A stretch of 64,000 nucleotides of DNA from Leptospira perdikensis (lineage in GTDB: Bacteria; Spirochaetota; Leptospiria; Leptospirales; Leptospiraceae), in NCBI RefSeq assembly GCF_004769575.1, contig NZ_RQGA01000013.1, positions 300,980 to 364,979 on the forward strand, in the 5' to 3' direction. The position numbers and the translations under genes were made by a program. Position 1 is the first letter of the stretch, and every line of letters begins with the position of its first letter. The notes beneath the pieces were generated by a model that was not told the DNA's origin, did no database searches, and saw only the letters and a program-made list of their open reading frames with translations. This document shows, in pieces, positions 44,666 to 55,076 of this stretch.

Positions 44666-44775
44666 GGGAGCGAATGCGGACCCTGGAGTAGCCCGGTCAA
44701 GGTTACCAAAGGATCTTTGTTTTGGTCAAATTTGAACCGCCCAAAAAAAAGTAAGTTATTGTTAACTAATTGTTG

Positions 44776-45864
44776 TTAGTTTGCAAAAACATAGTCACTA
44801 TATCCTTTTTCGCCAGGTGTGTAAAGAGTGGTTTGGTCAAAGGACGCAAGAGGGATGTTTTTTTGAAATCTTGTGACAAGATCTGGATTGGCAAGGAACG
44901 GTTTTCCAAAGGCAACCAGGTCAGCAACTCCGGAAGAAAGATCTTTTTCCGCACGTTCTGCATCATAACCACCACTGAGAATCAAAGTTCCTTTAAACGC
45001 CTTACGAATGTTGTAAACTGTTTCTGGATCCACAGTCGGTGCTCCCATTGAAGAATGGTCTACTAAATGGATGTATACAATTCCGATTTCGTTTAACTTT
45101 TCAGCTAACAACGAATATTCGTCATGAGTTTCTGGGAAAGGGAAAAGATCATTGTAGGCGCCGTAAGGAGACAAACGAATTGCTGTTTTTTCTTTTCCAA
45201 TGGCAACACTTACTGCAGCGGCAACTTCCAGAACAAAACGAATTCTGTTTTCAATCGAACCACCGTATTCGTCTGTTCGTTGGTTGGAAGATGGATGTAA
45301 AAATTGGTCGAGCAAATATCCGTTTGCTGCATGTAATTCCACTCCATCAAAACCTGCTTGGATTGCATTTTTAGATGCATTAACGAATTCTTCTATCGTA
45401 GATTTTAGATCTGATTTGGACATCTCTTGTGGTATAGGATGGTCTTTCATTCCTTCTGCATCTGTCCACATTTGTCCTTTTGCCAAAATTGCCGATGGTC
45501 CAAGAACTTTAGCCCCTTTCGGTAAATTCAGTTCATGTCCAATGCGACCGGTATGCATCAATTGAACAAAAATTTTACTTCCCTTTGTATGGACTTTGTC
45601 GGTTACTTTTTTCCAAGCTTTGGTTTGTTCTTCTGAAAAAATTCCAGGAATTCTCGCATAACCAAGACCATTCGGTGATGGAGAGGTTCCTTCGGTTACT
45701 ATAAGTCCTGCTTCTGCTCTTTGTTCATAATACTTGGCAACGATATCACCCGGTACATTTCCAAGGGAACGGGAACGAGTCATAGGGGCCATCACCACTT
45801 TATTTTTTAAGGAAAGATTTCCTAACTTTGCTTCTGAAAATAATGATTTCACAAGGTTCTCCAA
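44776..45864 (-). CDS. Old Yellow Enzyme family alkene reductase
   Basis: An FMN-dependent ene-reductase with the family substrate pair in ELHAANGYLLDQFLHPSSNQ (His/Asn) and RTDEYGGSIENRIRF. The N-terminal KNKVVMAPMTRSRS and C-terminal ILSGGYDAERAEKDLSSG and LVAFGKPFLANPDLV are standard. Length 362. It reduces quinones, enones or nitro compounds; the physiological substrate is unknown. Confidence 0.94.
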   Translation of the reverse strand: MENLVKSLFSEAKLGNLSLKNKVVMAPMTRSRSLGNVPGDIVAKYYEQRAEAGLIVTEGTSPSPNGLGYARIPGIFSEEQTKAWKKVTDKVHTKGSKIFVQLMHTGRIGHELNLPKGAKVLGPSAILAKGQMWTDAEGMKDHPIPQEMSKSDLKSTIEEFVNASKNAIQAGFDGVELHAANGYLLDQFLHPSSNQRTDEYGGSIENRIRFVLEVAAAVSVAIGKEKTAIRLSPYGAYNDLFPFPETHDEYSLLAEKLNEIGIVYIHLVDHSSMGAPTVDPETVYNIRKAFKGTLILSGGYDAERAEKDLSSGVADLVAFGKPFLANPDLVTRFQKNIPLASFDQTTLYTPGEKGYSDYVFAN

Positions 45865-45950
45865 TATTGATTTACTATTAGAAAATAGACTACAATATGA
45901 AGTGATTCGATGTTGTAATTATTTAATATTAAACTAATTTTCAAAAAAAA

Positions 45951-47978
45951 TCAAAAATCAATCCCAAGGATGGTTAAGTCGTCCTGGCGATCTTGACCAT
46001 TTAGAAATATTTGTAGTGTTTTTAATAGGTGGTCTTCTACTTCTGCAAGGCCTAGATTCCTGGTAGATTGGAAGAGGTGATAGAGGGATTCTTCCCCAAA
46101 CTCTTCTTCTTTCAAATTGAAGGCCTCAAAGACTCCATCAGTAAATACAAAAAGCCGATCACCCACATCCCAGGTAAGTTCCGATTGCCCATAATGGGTT
46201 TGTTTTTTGAGACCCATCATTCTGCCGGTTTTTTCTAAAAGTTGGATTTGGTTTTTTCGCAAAAGTACAGCTGGTGGGTGGCCTGCAGATGCAAACTGGA
46301 TTGTTTTTGTAGCAATATCGATATCTACAATCAAAGCGGTCAAAAGACTATTCAGAGATACAAAATTATCCATAAACTCTTCATTAAAAATTTCCATTAC
46401 TTTGGAGGGGCTTAATTCAAAGGTTTTGATATTATCATACAAACCTTTAATAGCCATGGTAATCATGGCCGCATGGACTCCGTGACCTGTTGCATCCGCA
46501 ATGAGAATTCTATATTTGAATTCGTTCAATTGGCAAATATCAAAAAAGTCCCCACCTACTTCTGATACAGGAAGATAACGATACACAAGATTTAATCGTT
46601 TGATGAGAGTTGGGTCGGTGATGAGAGAATTCTCTTGGATTTTTTTAGCAACAAAAAGATCTCGTCTCATAGCACTAAGTGTACGATTTAAAATTTGAGT
46701 GCGTTCTTTTACTTTTTCTTCTAAATCAAAATTGGATTTTTCTAAATTGAATTTAACTAGTGTTTCTGCTGTTTCCTTTTCTTTGATGATGGTATTGTAA
46801 CGATCGGCAAGAGCAAAGGCGAGTAACAACATTTCAGCAGCAGATCCAAATTGTGGTCCATCAATCGTAAATGAATTGGTAGGAATAAATCCGAGTGCTC
46901 TAAGTGTAGAAACAATTAACGCAGAAAATAAAAATGCAAAGGCTAGTAGAAAAAAATAGGCTATTCTTTCCTTTCGAAAAGAACAGGTGATGGCATTGAC
47001 CAAAATCCAAAAGGCTGTAAAGGAATGACTGACTACCATGATTTTGATAAAAGAATCAAAAGATAAAATATATAATACTGGCAGAATCATTTGAATGATA
47101 ATCAATACTTTGCTAACAAAATCCAGTTTTGGTACTAACTTTTTAGTATTTAATAAATTCCGCATAAATACTAAAAATAAAATCAAAACAATAGAAATTA
47201 GAAGATTGATCGAATACTGATCCATCCACGGTGAGTTTTGCCATAAATACTCCGATGCAATTCCGTTATGCGAAGCAATGGTCAATGCAGTGGAAAGAAC
47301 TAATAAAACATAAAAAAGATAATTAGAATCTTTGAGGATAAAAAATACAAATAAATTAAAAACTGCCATAGCAAATGCAATTCCAAAGTAGAGGGCTTGA
47401 ACGACATGATCATCAATCTCATGTCTGTCATAAGCTACTTTGTCCCAGAGTTGAATGGGAAGGTTGATGGCATTGGGTGAATTTACTTTTAAATATATGG
47501 TAGCATTTGAATTTCCAGAAAATTGGATCGGAAAAACAAAAAAACGACTTTTGTAAGGGCGAAATGAAAGTGGAACCGAATAACCAGAATGAATCTGTAT
47601 AAATTCCTTTGGACTTTGAAAGTATAAATCCATTGTTTTTAATCTGGGGTAGGCAACCACAATCACGATATCTTTTGGAGTTGGATCCGAATTCTGCAAA
47701 TGAACCCGAAGCCAATAAGTAGATTTGGAGTAGGAAAAATTGAAGGCTTCTTTAGAAGAAGGGACTTTAATAAACTTGGATTGGTAACTAGCGGATTGAA
47801 CAGCCTCAAAGGACAGAATGTTTGTTGGATCTTCTAGAACTAACATAGAATTGGTGAGATATAAAGGAGAAGATCCGATACTATTAATATTGATTTTTAG
47901 ATCGTCTGCAAAAATTTCAAAACTTCCTAAAAACAAGGATAAAATGAGAGCCAAAGATCGATTATAAAATCCTTTCAT
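45951..47978 (-). CDS. 7TM-DISM sensor with SpoIIE-type phosphatase
   Basis: A 675-residue protein: signal, 7TMR-DISMED2-like extracellular beta domain (about residues 45-185), seven membrane helices (190-400), a coiled coil (IKEKETAETLVKFNLEKSNF) and a C-terminal PP2C/SpoIIE phosphatase domain. The last has the metal motifs VGGDFFDICQ, LIADATGHGVHAAMITMAIK and DDLTILGIDF. It should dephosphorylate an anti-sigma-factor antagonist in response to an external ligand. Its start overlaps the stop of the propeller gene upstream by 4 bp. Confidence 0.93.
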   Translation of the reverse strand: MKGFYNRSLALILSLFLGSFEIFADDLKININSIGSSPLYLTNSMLVLEDPTNILSFEAVQSASYQSKFIKVPSSKEAFNFSYSKSTYWLRVHLQNSDPTPKDIVIVVAYPRLKTMDLYFQSPKEFIQIHSGYSVPLSFRPYKSRFFVFPIQFSGNSNATIYLKVNSPNAINLPIQLWDKVAYDRHEIDDHVVQALYFGIAFAMAVFNLFVFFILKDSNYLFYVLLVLSTALTIASHNGIASEYLWQNSPWMDQYSINLLISIVLILFLVFMRNLLNTKKLVPKLDFVSKVLIIIQMILPVLYILSFDSFIKIMVVSHSFTAFWILVNAITCSFRKERIAYFFLLAFAFLFSALIVSTLRALGFIPTNSFTIDGPQFGSAAEMLLLAFALADRYNTIIKEKETAETLVKFNLEKSNFDLEEKVKERTQILNRTLSAMRRDLFVAKKIQENSLITDPTLIKRLNLVYRYLPVSEVGGDFFDICQLNEFKYRILIADATGHGVHAAMITMAIKGLYDNIKTFELSPSKVMEIFNEEFMDNFVSLNSLLTALIVDIDIATKTIQFASAGHPPAVLLRKNQIQLLEKTGRMMGLKKQTHYGQSELTWDVGDRLFVFTDGVFEAFNLKEEEFGEESLYHLFQSTRNLGLAEVEDHLLKTLQIFLNGQDRQDDLTILGIDF

Positions 47979-49726
47979 TTCGATTGATCCATCGAAAACA
48001 AATCGATCAAAAAGATTTGATTCCCTTTTGCAAACACAGTCATTCCATCAAAATTTACAGATAAACCTACAAAATTCGGTAATATTTTTTCTGTGATACT
48101 CTCTCCTTTGGGAGAAAACAAAATCACTTCGATTTGATCATCATTACTATAATCATCCTGCTTTGTAAGAACAACTATCACATGTTTTCCATCAAAGGTA
48201 AATACGGATAAAACTTCCGATTGGATTGGTTTCTCTAACAAAAGATTTCCAGAAAAATCAATCATATATATACCAGTATAATCGTCTGTGATGGTAATAC
48301 GATCTTCCGTTACAAGGACAGGATTTTTTTCAATTCCAAAAGCATGTGGGCCGATTGTGTCTGTTGTACTAAATGGGAATTCTTTTAATATTTTTAAATT
48401 GGAATCCAAAAGATAAGATCCGTCCAAAGAAAAAGGCAAAAAAATTCCACCGGGGTATTCTACCGGTTTGGAAGACAACTGCCGAACCAAACTCACGCTA
48501 GATTCATAGGTTTTTTTGAACTCTATTTTTTTTCCGGAATCCGCAGATTCTACAATGGAGTAGTAATAGTATAAATGAAAATTTGAATCTATAAACACAG
48601 GATGATATGGGGAAGAATAGTGGAAGGTCACTTGGTCCTTTTCATTCATTCCGACTATTCCTTTTAAGGTATGGAATAATATCTGGCCGGATTCAGTTTC
48701 AAATGCTTTGCCTGAAAAAACTTCCCATCCAGGAAGTGAGATGGTTTTTAAATGATTACCCGTTTTTAAATCATAAACTTGAATTTTAGACTCAAAAGGA
48801 AGATATAATTTATCCGCTAGGATCGAAAAATAAAAGTTATGCGAAATTCGATTTTCAGATACATCCCTTTCTTCTGTGGAAAGAATTTCGTAACATTTGA
48901 ATCGGAGAGGAATCGTTAAAATTTCCTTTCCGCTTAAATCATAAATACATAAAGTTTCTGGCCGATTGAGTTTAGAATAAAATTCCGATCCTTTCTGAAA
49001 ACCCTGGTAATAACAAAGATAACCAGATTGGTAAAATAAAATGGGAATTTGTACACCCTCCAAAAAAGGTCTTTCGATTTTCTTGGTCCAAAAAATTTGT
49101 CGATTCGTAAGATCATAGGTTTGTAATTTCCATTCGTCTTCACAGCAAGTGATAAAAGCAAACTGGTCTCTCGCGATAAATTCAGAGACAAAAACTGATT
49201 CGTTTTCTTTCAGAAGTAATAATAAATCGGAATAAGATTGAAATCCGCTTTTTTGGACTTCCTTAAATTCATCAGGATATTCTTTCGGAAACCATTCACG
49301 TAACCAGCGCTTAACGGAAGAAGGTAAATTTTGGTCTCGTTTGAGAAAAAGTTCCTTTAAATTTTCTTTTTCAGACAGAGATACTATTTCCAAAATTTCT
49401 TCAAAAAAAGAATAAGGAAGTGGAGAATCTTTATGGAGAATGATTCCCGCCACTGTGGGTTTTCGGATTAGTTCTGAACGCTGGTCATCAATTCGTTCGG
49501 CCGTTTGCTCGTAAAACTCTGGATAGGTGGACCTTGGATCGCCTGTACCTCGAGTTTTGATCCACCAAAGGCTGTGGCAATCTTCACATTCATAAATTTC
49601 ATGGAATCGACTGAGGGAATGTCCTACAATATCATCGGTAGGAAAGGTAGGAGTCCATGTTTCCTCCCGGGCCGGTTCTGACCTAGAAAACTGAGAAGAT
49701 CCTTTCTGACAAAAAAGACAGGCCAT
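47975..49726 (-). CDS. zinc-knuckle and beta-propeller protein, unknown function
   Basis: The N-terminal 50 residues have CLFCQKG and CEDCHSLWW, two CxxC pairs likely to bind zinc. The other 530 residues are repeated beta-blades (QIFWTKKIERPFLEG, IQVYDLKTGNHLKT, LDSNLKILKEFPF) like WD/PQQ propellers. No signal is evident. It is translationally coupled to the SpoIIE phosphatase gene, so it may be its cytoplasmic partner or regulator. Confidence 0.6.
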   Translation of the reverse strand: MACLFCQKGSSQFSRSEPAREETWTPTFPTDDIVGHSLSRFHEIYECEDCHSLWWIKTRGTGDPRSTYPEFYEQTAERIDDQRSELIRKPTVAGIILHKDSPLPYSFFEEILEIVSLSEKENLKELFLKRDQNLPSSVKRWLREWFPKEYPDEFKEVQKSGFQSYSDLLLLLKENESVFVSEFIARDQFAFITCCEDEWKLQTYDLTNRQIFWTKKIERPFLEGVQIPILFYQSGYLCYYQGFQKGSEFYSKLNRPETLCIYDLSGKEILTIPLRFKCYEILSTEERDVSENRISHNFYFSILADKLYLPFESKIQVYDLKTGNHLKTISLPGWEVFSGKAFETESGQILFHTLKGIVGMNEKDQVTFHYSSPYHPVFIDSNFHLYYYYSIVESADSGKKIEFKKTYESSVSLVRQLSSKPVEYPGGIFLPFSLDGSYLLDSNLKILKEFPFSTTDTIGPHAFGIEKNPVLVTEDRITITDDYTGIYMIDFSGNLLLEKPIQSEVLSVFTFDGKHVIVVLTKQDDYSNDDQIEVILFSPKGESITEKILPNFVGLSVNFDGMTVFAKGNQIFLIDLFSMDQSK

Positions 49727-49858
49727 ATCGTTTCGGGAGTCTAGGTATATCTAAGTTTCAACCTTGAGTCAAGTCGGATTCTGAACTAACGAAATAAACC
49801 TATACACTCACTTATTTCTTGGCAATTTATTTCAAAAATTGTATTCTACCAATAATCC

Positions 49859-51085
49859 ATGTCAACTGTTCCCAAGACATACGAAGTTTTACTAGCAGAC
49901 CTCAAACGTTTGGAAGAAGAAAACCAAATGTTAAAACAAAGTTTAAAAGATAAGAACTCCCATCATTCCGATCTGATTCATGCATTACAATTTACACAAT
50001 TTTCAATTGATTCAATCTCTGAAGCGATTGTTTGGACGGACGAAGAAGGAAATTACGTTTTTGTAAATGAAGCAACCTGTAGAAACTATGGATACACGAA
50101 AGAAGAATTACTTTCTATGCAAATGTTCCAAGTAGATCCTTTGTTTACAGTTGAAATGTGGAAAGCTCATTGGCAAGAAATATTGGAACGCAAATCTTTT
50201 TCCATCGAAACTGTGAATCGGACAAAAGATGGAACCTCCTTCCCTATTGAAGTAACTGTCAATCTAGTAGAATATGGTGGAAAACAATACAACTGTGCCA
50301 TCGTTCGGAACATCACTGAAAGAAAACTTGCGGAAAATAATTTAAAACAATCTGCCATTCGTTTGGCGGAGCTAAACTCAACTAAAGATAAATTCTTTTC
50401 TATCATTGCCCATGACTTACGTGGGCCTCTAGGAACCCAACGAGAATTTACAAAAATCCTCAATGAAAAAGATTCATCCTTCACTGATGCAGAAAGATCC
50501 ACTTATTTAAAAATGTTAGAGGAATCATCGGATTTGGTATACTCTTTGTTAGAAAATTTATTAGATTGGGCACGTTCCCAAACTGGAGCCATTCAATTCC
50601 AACCAGTTCCCATTGATGTTTATGACTTAGTGCAACGAGTGATTGGGGTTTTAACCCTTTCTGCTAACAAAAAACAAATGACCATTTCCAATCAAATCCC
50701 TGAACAATTAGAAATCGTTGCTGATTCGTTTATGATTGAAACTGTAGTTCGCAATTTAATTTCCAATGCAATCAAATACAGTAACTCCCAAGAAGTAATT
50801 ACAATTGGAGTTTTGCCATCGGAACTACAATCAAATTCGAATCAAATCACCTTCTTTGTGAAAGATGAAGGAGTGGGGATGCATAAAGAACAAATAGAAA
50901 ATCTATTTCGATTGGATCAAAAAAGCTCAACTCTCGGCACTGGACAGGAAGCAGGAACTGGCCTTGGACTCATTCTCTGTAAGGAATTTTTAGAACAACA
51001 CAAAGGCAAAATTTGGGTGGAAAGTAAACCTGGATTCGGTTCTACATTTTTCTTTCAGTTATTTCAAAACTCAAAAAATCTTTAA
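49859..51085 (+). CDS. PAS-domain sensor histidine kinase
   Basis: A 408-residue cytoplasmic kinase with an N-terminal coiled coil, one PAS domain (VWTDEEGNYVFVNEATCRNY and RNITERKLAE), HisKA (SIIAHDLRGPLG, phospho-His) and HATPase (N-box VRNLISNAIKYS, G1 DEGVGM, G2 GTGLGLILCKEF). No receiver domain or adjacent response regulator is present, so the partner is elsewhere. The next gene begins 5 bp after it. Confidence 0.94.
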   Translation: MSTVPKTYEVLLADLKRLEEENQMLKQSLKDKNSHHSDLIHALQFTQFSIDSISEAIVWTDEEGNYVFVNEATCRNYGYTKEELLSMQMFQVDPLFTVEMWKAHWQEILERKSFSIETVNRTKDGTSFPIEVTVNLVEYGGKQYNCAIVRNITERKLAENNLKQSAIRLAELNSTKDKFFSIIAHDLRGPLGTQREFTKILNEKDSSFTDAERSTYLKMLEESSDLVYSLLENLLDWARSQTGAIQFQPVPIDVYDLVQRVIGVLTLSANKKQMTISNQIPEQLEIVADSFMIETVVRNLISNAIKYSNSQEVITIGVLPSELQSNSNQITFFVKDEGVGMHKEQIENLFRLDQKSSTLGTGQEAGTGLGLILCKEFLEQHKGKIWVESKPGFGSTFFFQLFQNSKNL

Positions 51086-51090
51086 TCACT

Positions 51091-52233
51091 ATGACGAAAA
51101 GAATATGCAAAAGTTTTTTTCTAATATTTACTCTATTGGTCTTCCCGGTTTTTGCAGAAAATGGAACCGATCCCTCGACATCTAAAACAAATAAACAATC
51201 CAAGGCCCCTTCTATCTTTGGATCCGGATTAAAAGTATTAGAATTTACTGGAGAGTTTGTACAAACACCATCGGAAGGTGGACCCCAGTCAGTTTCCAAT
51301 ATCCTAAATTCTACCCGTCTTGCTTCGAGCCTTGTCAATGCCAACACAGCAAACAACCTAAACCCACCGGGCATCATTACTGAAAGTTCCGAATCAAGAC
51401 CAGCATCCACTCTATCTCCTCGAATTAAATACTCTCACCAAATTTCGGAAGATTTTTTTATCGGATTTGTTTATGCAAAGGGAGAACAATACAACGACAC
51501 TCGAACCAATTTTAGTACAAACGGACTTTATGTAAATGACCGTATCCGTTCAGGGATCAATGAAGTTGGATTTAAAATTGGCCTTGGTCCTATCAATTAT
51601 TTAACAAATTCTGATTCTATGGAATTAAGCTTCACCTATTCAGAGTTATCTTCAAAAGGACCGTTCCAATCCTTTCAATTAAAATTTCCTTTTTTAAGAA
51701 CGGGAGATCAAACCATAACAGAAGGTTACGGGTTCTATGCAGGAACTGTAGAATTCAGAACTAAAAACTATGGAATGAATTATGGATTTGTTTTTTCTCT
51801 ACTAGATTGGTTGAACTTGTACATGATGGCCGATGTTACCATCTTTGCGGGACGATTGAAACTATCTTCATACGGAGTAGAAACCTCATCCACTGGATCA
51901 TTGAATGCAAGTAACCAAGTCGTTTTTAGTGCCCCTGTAACAAAAACAGATCTAACAATTTTCCAATCCAAAGAGGGTTTGGTAAAAGGACTTGGCGGTG
52001 CCACCTTAGCACTTGAGATGGGGCTTGTTTGGAAAATCTTTGATACCATTGGATTGAAATATGGCGGCTTCTATCAAATCTCCTCCTTTAGTGTGTCTGA
52101 AGTGAATGGTTTTAATTTAGGATCAGGCAAAACACCTGTGGAAATCAGCTCAATTCCCAACCTCAATTCTTCTCAAAGTTCGAAACAATACGGCTCTTTT
52201 GGGATGAATGTTTCTATTGTGAAAAACTTTTGA
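51091..52233 (+). CDS. outer-membrane protein, unknown
   Basis: A 380-residue protein with a signal ending near FPVFAENG, a linker with low complexity (STKTNKQSKAP), then alternating strands (SYSELSSKGPFQSFQLKFPF style) and aromatic-rich loops ending in NVSIVKNF, a barrel-like C-terminus. No family was recognised. It follows the histidine kinase by 5 bp, so its level may depend on the same transcript. Confidence 0.6.
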   Translation: MTKRICKSFFLIFTLLVFPVFAENGTDPSTSKTNKQSKAPSIFGSGLKVLEFTGEFVQTPSEGGPQSVSNILNSTRLASSLVNANTANNLNPPGIITESSESRPASTLSPRIKYSHQISEDFFIGFVYAKGEQYNDTRTNFSTNGLYVNDRIRSGINEVGFKIGLGPINYLTNSDSMELSFTYSELSSKGPFQSFQLKFPFLRTGDQTITEGYGFYAGTVEFRTKNYGMNYGFVFSLLDWLNLYMMADVTIFAGRLKLSSYGVETSSTGSLNASNQVVFSAPVTKTDLTIFQSKEGLVKGLGGATLALEMGLVWKIFDTIGLKYGGFYQISSFSVSEVNGFNLGSGKTPVEISSIPNLNSSQSSKQYGSFGMNVSIVKNF

Positions 52234-52288
52234 TTCCTATCCACTGTCTTATAGATAGCGACTGGTGTCGCAAAAACAGGATTTTTAC

Positions 52289-53305
52289 ATGAAACACAAA
52301 TCGATTTTATACGCCCAAAAACTCGACTTCCAATGGCCGACCTCGGACCCATTTTTGTTTTGTGTTCACCACGAAGATTTTTATCCAAAAGGGAATGGGA
52401 AGTTTGGTCCGGATGCTTCCTTACAAGGAAGACAAATCGGCCAAGACTTTGCCGGCAAAGATGGATGGAGGATGTATCACGGAGAAACCATTCCTGGGTT
52501 TCCTGGCCACCCTCACCGCGGCTTTGAAACCGTCACTGTTGTCCAAAGAGGACTCATTGATCATGCTGACTCTCAAGGCGCTGCCGGTAGATACGGAGAT
52601 GGAGATGTACAATGGATGACTGCCGGTGCTGGAATCCAACATTCAGAAATGTTTCCTTTGGTGGATGAATCCGGTGATAACACTTTGGAGCTCTTTCAGA
52701 TTTGGTTGAATCTTCCTGCAAAAAATAAATTTGTAGATCCTCATTTCAAAATGTTTTGGAACAAAGAGATTCCTGTGAAAGTTGTAAGTGATGCCTCTGG
52801 GAAAAAAATAAAAATCAAAACTGTCGCAGGATCTTTGTTTGGCGAAAAACCGCTAGATCCTCCTCCAGATTCCTGGGCAGGTGATCCTAAAAATGAAGTA
52901 GGAATTTATATTTTAGATTTAGATCCCGAAGTCAGTTTTGTAATTCCAGGAAGTTCTTCGGGTAATAACAGAAACCTTTACTACTTCCGTGGGGAAGGCT
53001 TAGTTATGGATGAAGTTGTGGTTCCAGGAAAACATATGTACAATTTGACATCTGATGTTTCTGTAGAACTGAAAAACGGATCAGAGCCCGGACGCATTTT
53101 GATTTTAGAAGGAAAACCCATTGCTGAACCAGTGGTACAGTATGGGCCTTTTGTGATGAACAAACAAGAGGAAATCCAACAAGCGTTTGATGATTATCGC
53201 AAAACGCAATTTGGTGGTTGGCCTTGGGATTCTTATGATCCCGTTCATGTTGGCAAAGGAAGATTTGCCAGACATGCGGACGGAAAGGAAGAAGTTCCTA
53301 CTTAA
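52289..53305 (+). CDS. pirin-like cupin protein
   Basis: The cupin iron site is in GHPHRGFETVT and QHSEMF (His/His, His/Glu pattern), with GDGDVQWMTAGAGI between. About 338 residues from the ATG at 52289 (AGGA 7 bp before it); the GTG at 52265 would extend it by 8 residues. Pirins bind Fe and some have quercetinase activity; function here unknown. A hairpin overlaps its stop codon. Confidence 0.92.
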   Translation: MKHKSILYAQKLDFQWPTSDPFLFCVHHEDFYPKGNGKFGPDASLQGRQIGQDFAGKDGWRMYHGETIPGFPGHPHRGFETVTVVQRGLIDHADSQGAAGRYGDGDVQWMTAGAGIQHSEMFPLVDESGDNTLELFQIWLNLPAKNKFVDPHFKMFWNKEIPVKVVSDASGKKIKIKTVAGSLFGEKPLDPPPDSWAGDPKNEVGIYILDLDPEVSFVIPGSSSGNNRNLYYFRGEGLVMDEVVVPGKHMYNLTSDVSVELKNGSEPGRILILEGKPIAEPVVQYGPFVMNKQEEIQQAFDDYRKTQFGGWPWDSYDPVHVGKGRFARHADGKEEVPT

Positions 53306-53321
53306 ACAAGTAGGAACTTCT
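53290..53321. terminator. hairpin overlapping pirin stop codon
   Basis: AGAAGTTCCTACTT and AAGTAGGAACTTCT pair perfectly over 14 bases around an AAAC loop, and the pirin TAA lies within it. A second inverted repeat CCTAACGG-T-CCGTTAGG (53330-53346) overlaps the ilvD stop. Neither has a T-run; they may end convergent transcripts. Confidence 0.6.
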
Positions 53322-53330
53322 AAATTGCAC

Positions 53331-55007
53331 CTAACGGTCCGTTAGGCAACCAGTACTTGCATCTTTTACCATCTGGATGTACTTCCAAAGATATCCGGTG
53401 GTAATGCGGTATGGTGGTTTTTTCCAGGCCGCTCTTCTTTTTTCTAATTCCTCAGGTGAAATTTGTAATTCGAGTTTGTTCGTGCGAGCATCGATGAGGA
53501 TGTTGTCTCCGTCTTTTACAAATGCCAACTCTCCTCCTTCCATTGCTTCTGGAGTGATATGACCCACAACAAATCCGTGGCTTCCTCCGGAGAACCTTCC
53601 ATCAGTAATGAGAGCTACATTATCCCCAAGCCCTGCTCCAATGATGGCAGAAGTCGGTTTTAACATTTCCGGCATCCCTGGGCCACCTTTCGGACCTACG
53701 TAGCGAATCACAACCACATGGCCTGGTTTGACTTTCCCATCACGAATGCCTGTATTGGCTTCCAGTTCGGAATCAAAACAAATGGCTTTTCCTTCGAACA
53801 TTTCCCCTTCGTGGCCAGTGATTTTTGCCACTGCCCCTTTTTTGGCGATATTGCCATAGAGAACTTGGATATGGCCTTCTTTTTTAATCGGGTTACTGAC
53901 TGGTCTGAGTAAGTCCTGGTCACTCGGAAGATCAGGAAGACCCTCCAAGTTTTCTGCAATGGTTTTTCCAGTGACAGTCAAACAAGAGCCATCAATCAAT
54001 CCTTCGCGTAACATGAATTTCATGATCGCAGGTGTTCCCCCAATGGCATGAAGGTCTTCCATTAGATACTTTCCACTTGGTTTCATGTCTGCAAGGAGCG
54101 GAGTTGTATCGGTTACTTTTTGAATTTGTTCTAAGTCTAGAGGAATGCCCATGGTTCTTGCAATGGCGATCATATGTAAGGCTGCGTTTGTGGAACCACC
54201 GAGAATGGTCACAACTCGAAGTGCATTCAAAATAGATTTAGGAGTAATGATATCAGAAGGTTTGATGTCCTTTTCTAAAAGATTGTACATATACTTTCCA
54301 ATATTCATACATTCTTTCTTTTTTTCTTCACTGCGAGCAGGAGAAGAAGAACTATAAGGCAAACTCATTCCCATGACTTCAATGGCAGTGGCCATAGTGT
54401 TAGCAGTGTACATTCCACCACAAGCTCCAGGACCAGGGCAGGAATTTTTAATCACTTCTTTAAAATCATCTTCTGTGATTTTGCCGTTAATTTTTTTTCC
54501 ATAAGCTTCAAAAGCAGAAACTATATTTAATTTTTCACCTTTGTAATGACCACCGTTGATGGTTCCACCATAAACCATAATGGATGGTCGGTTGAGTCTT
54601 GCCATTGCCATGATGGCACCTGGCATATTTTTATCACAACCTGCAGTAAAAAGAAGTCCGTCATAATAATGAGCACCAGCAATGGTTTCAATGGAGTCTG
54701 CAATGATTTCTCGGGATGGTAAGGAAAATCGCATTCCATCATTTCCATTAGTAATCCCATCACTCACACCTATTGTATTGAACAACAACCCAACCATTTC
54801 TTTTGTATCTAAAACACTTTTCTTTTGTAGGGCAGAAAGAGTGGTTAGGTGCATGTTACATGGATTTCCATCAAATCCTGTACTTCCAATTCCTATGAAA
54901 GGTTTATTCAGATCTTCATAAGGAACTCCAGATCCAATGATCATCGCTTGGGAAGCGGGAAGGGATTCGTCTTGGGTAAGAGTGCGGCTGTATCGATTCA
55001 AAGTCAT
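53331..55007 (-). CDS. ilvD: dihydroxy-acid dehydratase
   Basis: IlvD converts dihydroxy-acids to 2-oxo acids in valine, isoleucine and leucine synthesis and carries an Fe-S cluster. Cluster cysteines and neighbours are in [19 protein letters not shown] and [17 protein letters not shown], and the substrate motif is [16 protein letters not shown]. From the ATG at 55007 (AAAGGA before it) the length is 558, as expected. The 15-codon extension is rejected. No other ilv gene is adjacent. Confidence 0.97.
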   Translation of the reverse strand: MTLNRYSRTLTQDESLPASQAMIIGSGVPYEDLNKPFIGIGSTGFDGNPCNMHLTTLSALQKKSVLDTKEMVGLLFNTIGVSDGITNGNDGMRFSLPSREIIADSIETIAGAHYYDGLLFTAGCDKNMPGAIMAMARLNRPSIMVYGGTINGGHYKGEKLNIVSAFEAYGKKINGKITEDDFKEVIKNSCPGPGACGGMYTANTMATAIEVMGMSLPYSSSSPARSEEKKKECMNIGKYMYNLLEKDIKPSDIITPKSILNALRVVTILGGSTNAALHMIAIARTMGIPLDLEQIQKVTDTTPLLADMKPSGKYLMEDLHAIGGTPAIMKFMLREGLIDGSCLTVTGKTIAENLEGLPDLPSDQDLLRPVSNPIKKEGHIQVLYGNIAKKGAVAKITGHEGEMFEGKAICFDSELEANTGIRDGKVKPGHVVVIRYVGPKGGPGMPEMLKPTSAIIGAGLGDNVALITDGRFSGGSHGFVVGHITPEAMEGGELAFVKDGDNILIDARTNKLELQISPEELEKRRAAWKKPPYRITTGYLWKYIQMVKDASTGCLTDR

Positions 55008-55076
55008 AAAATTCAATTTCCTTTGGATTAAAGACAAAATGTGGGATGGCAAGGTTAAGGAAAGCGGATTTTGAAT

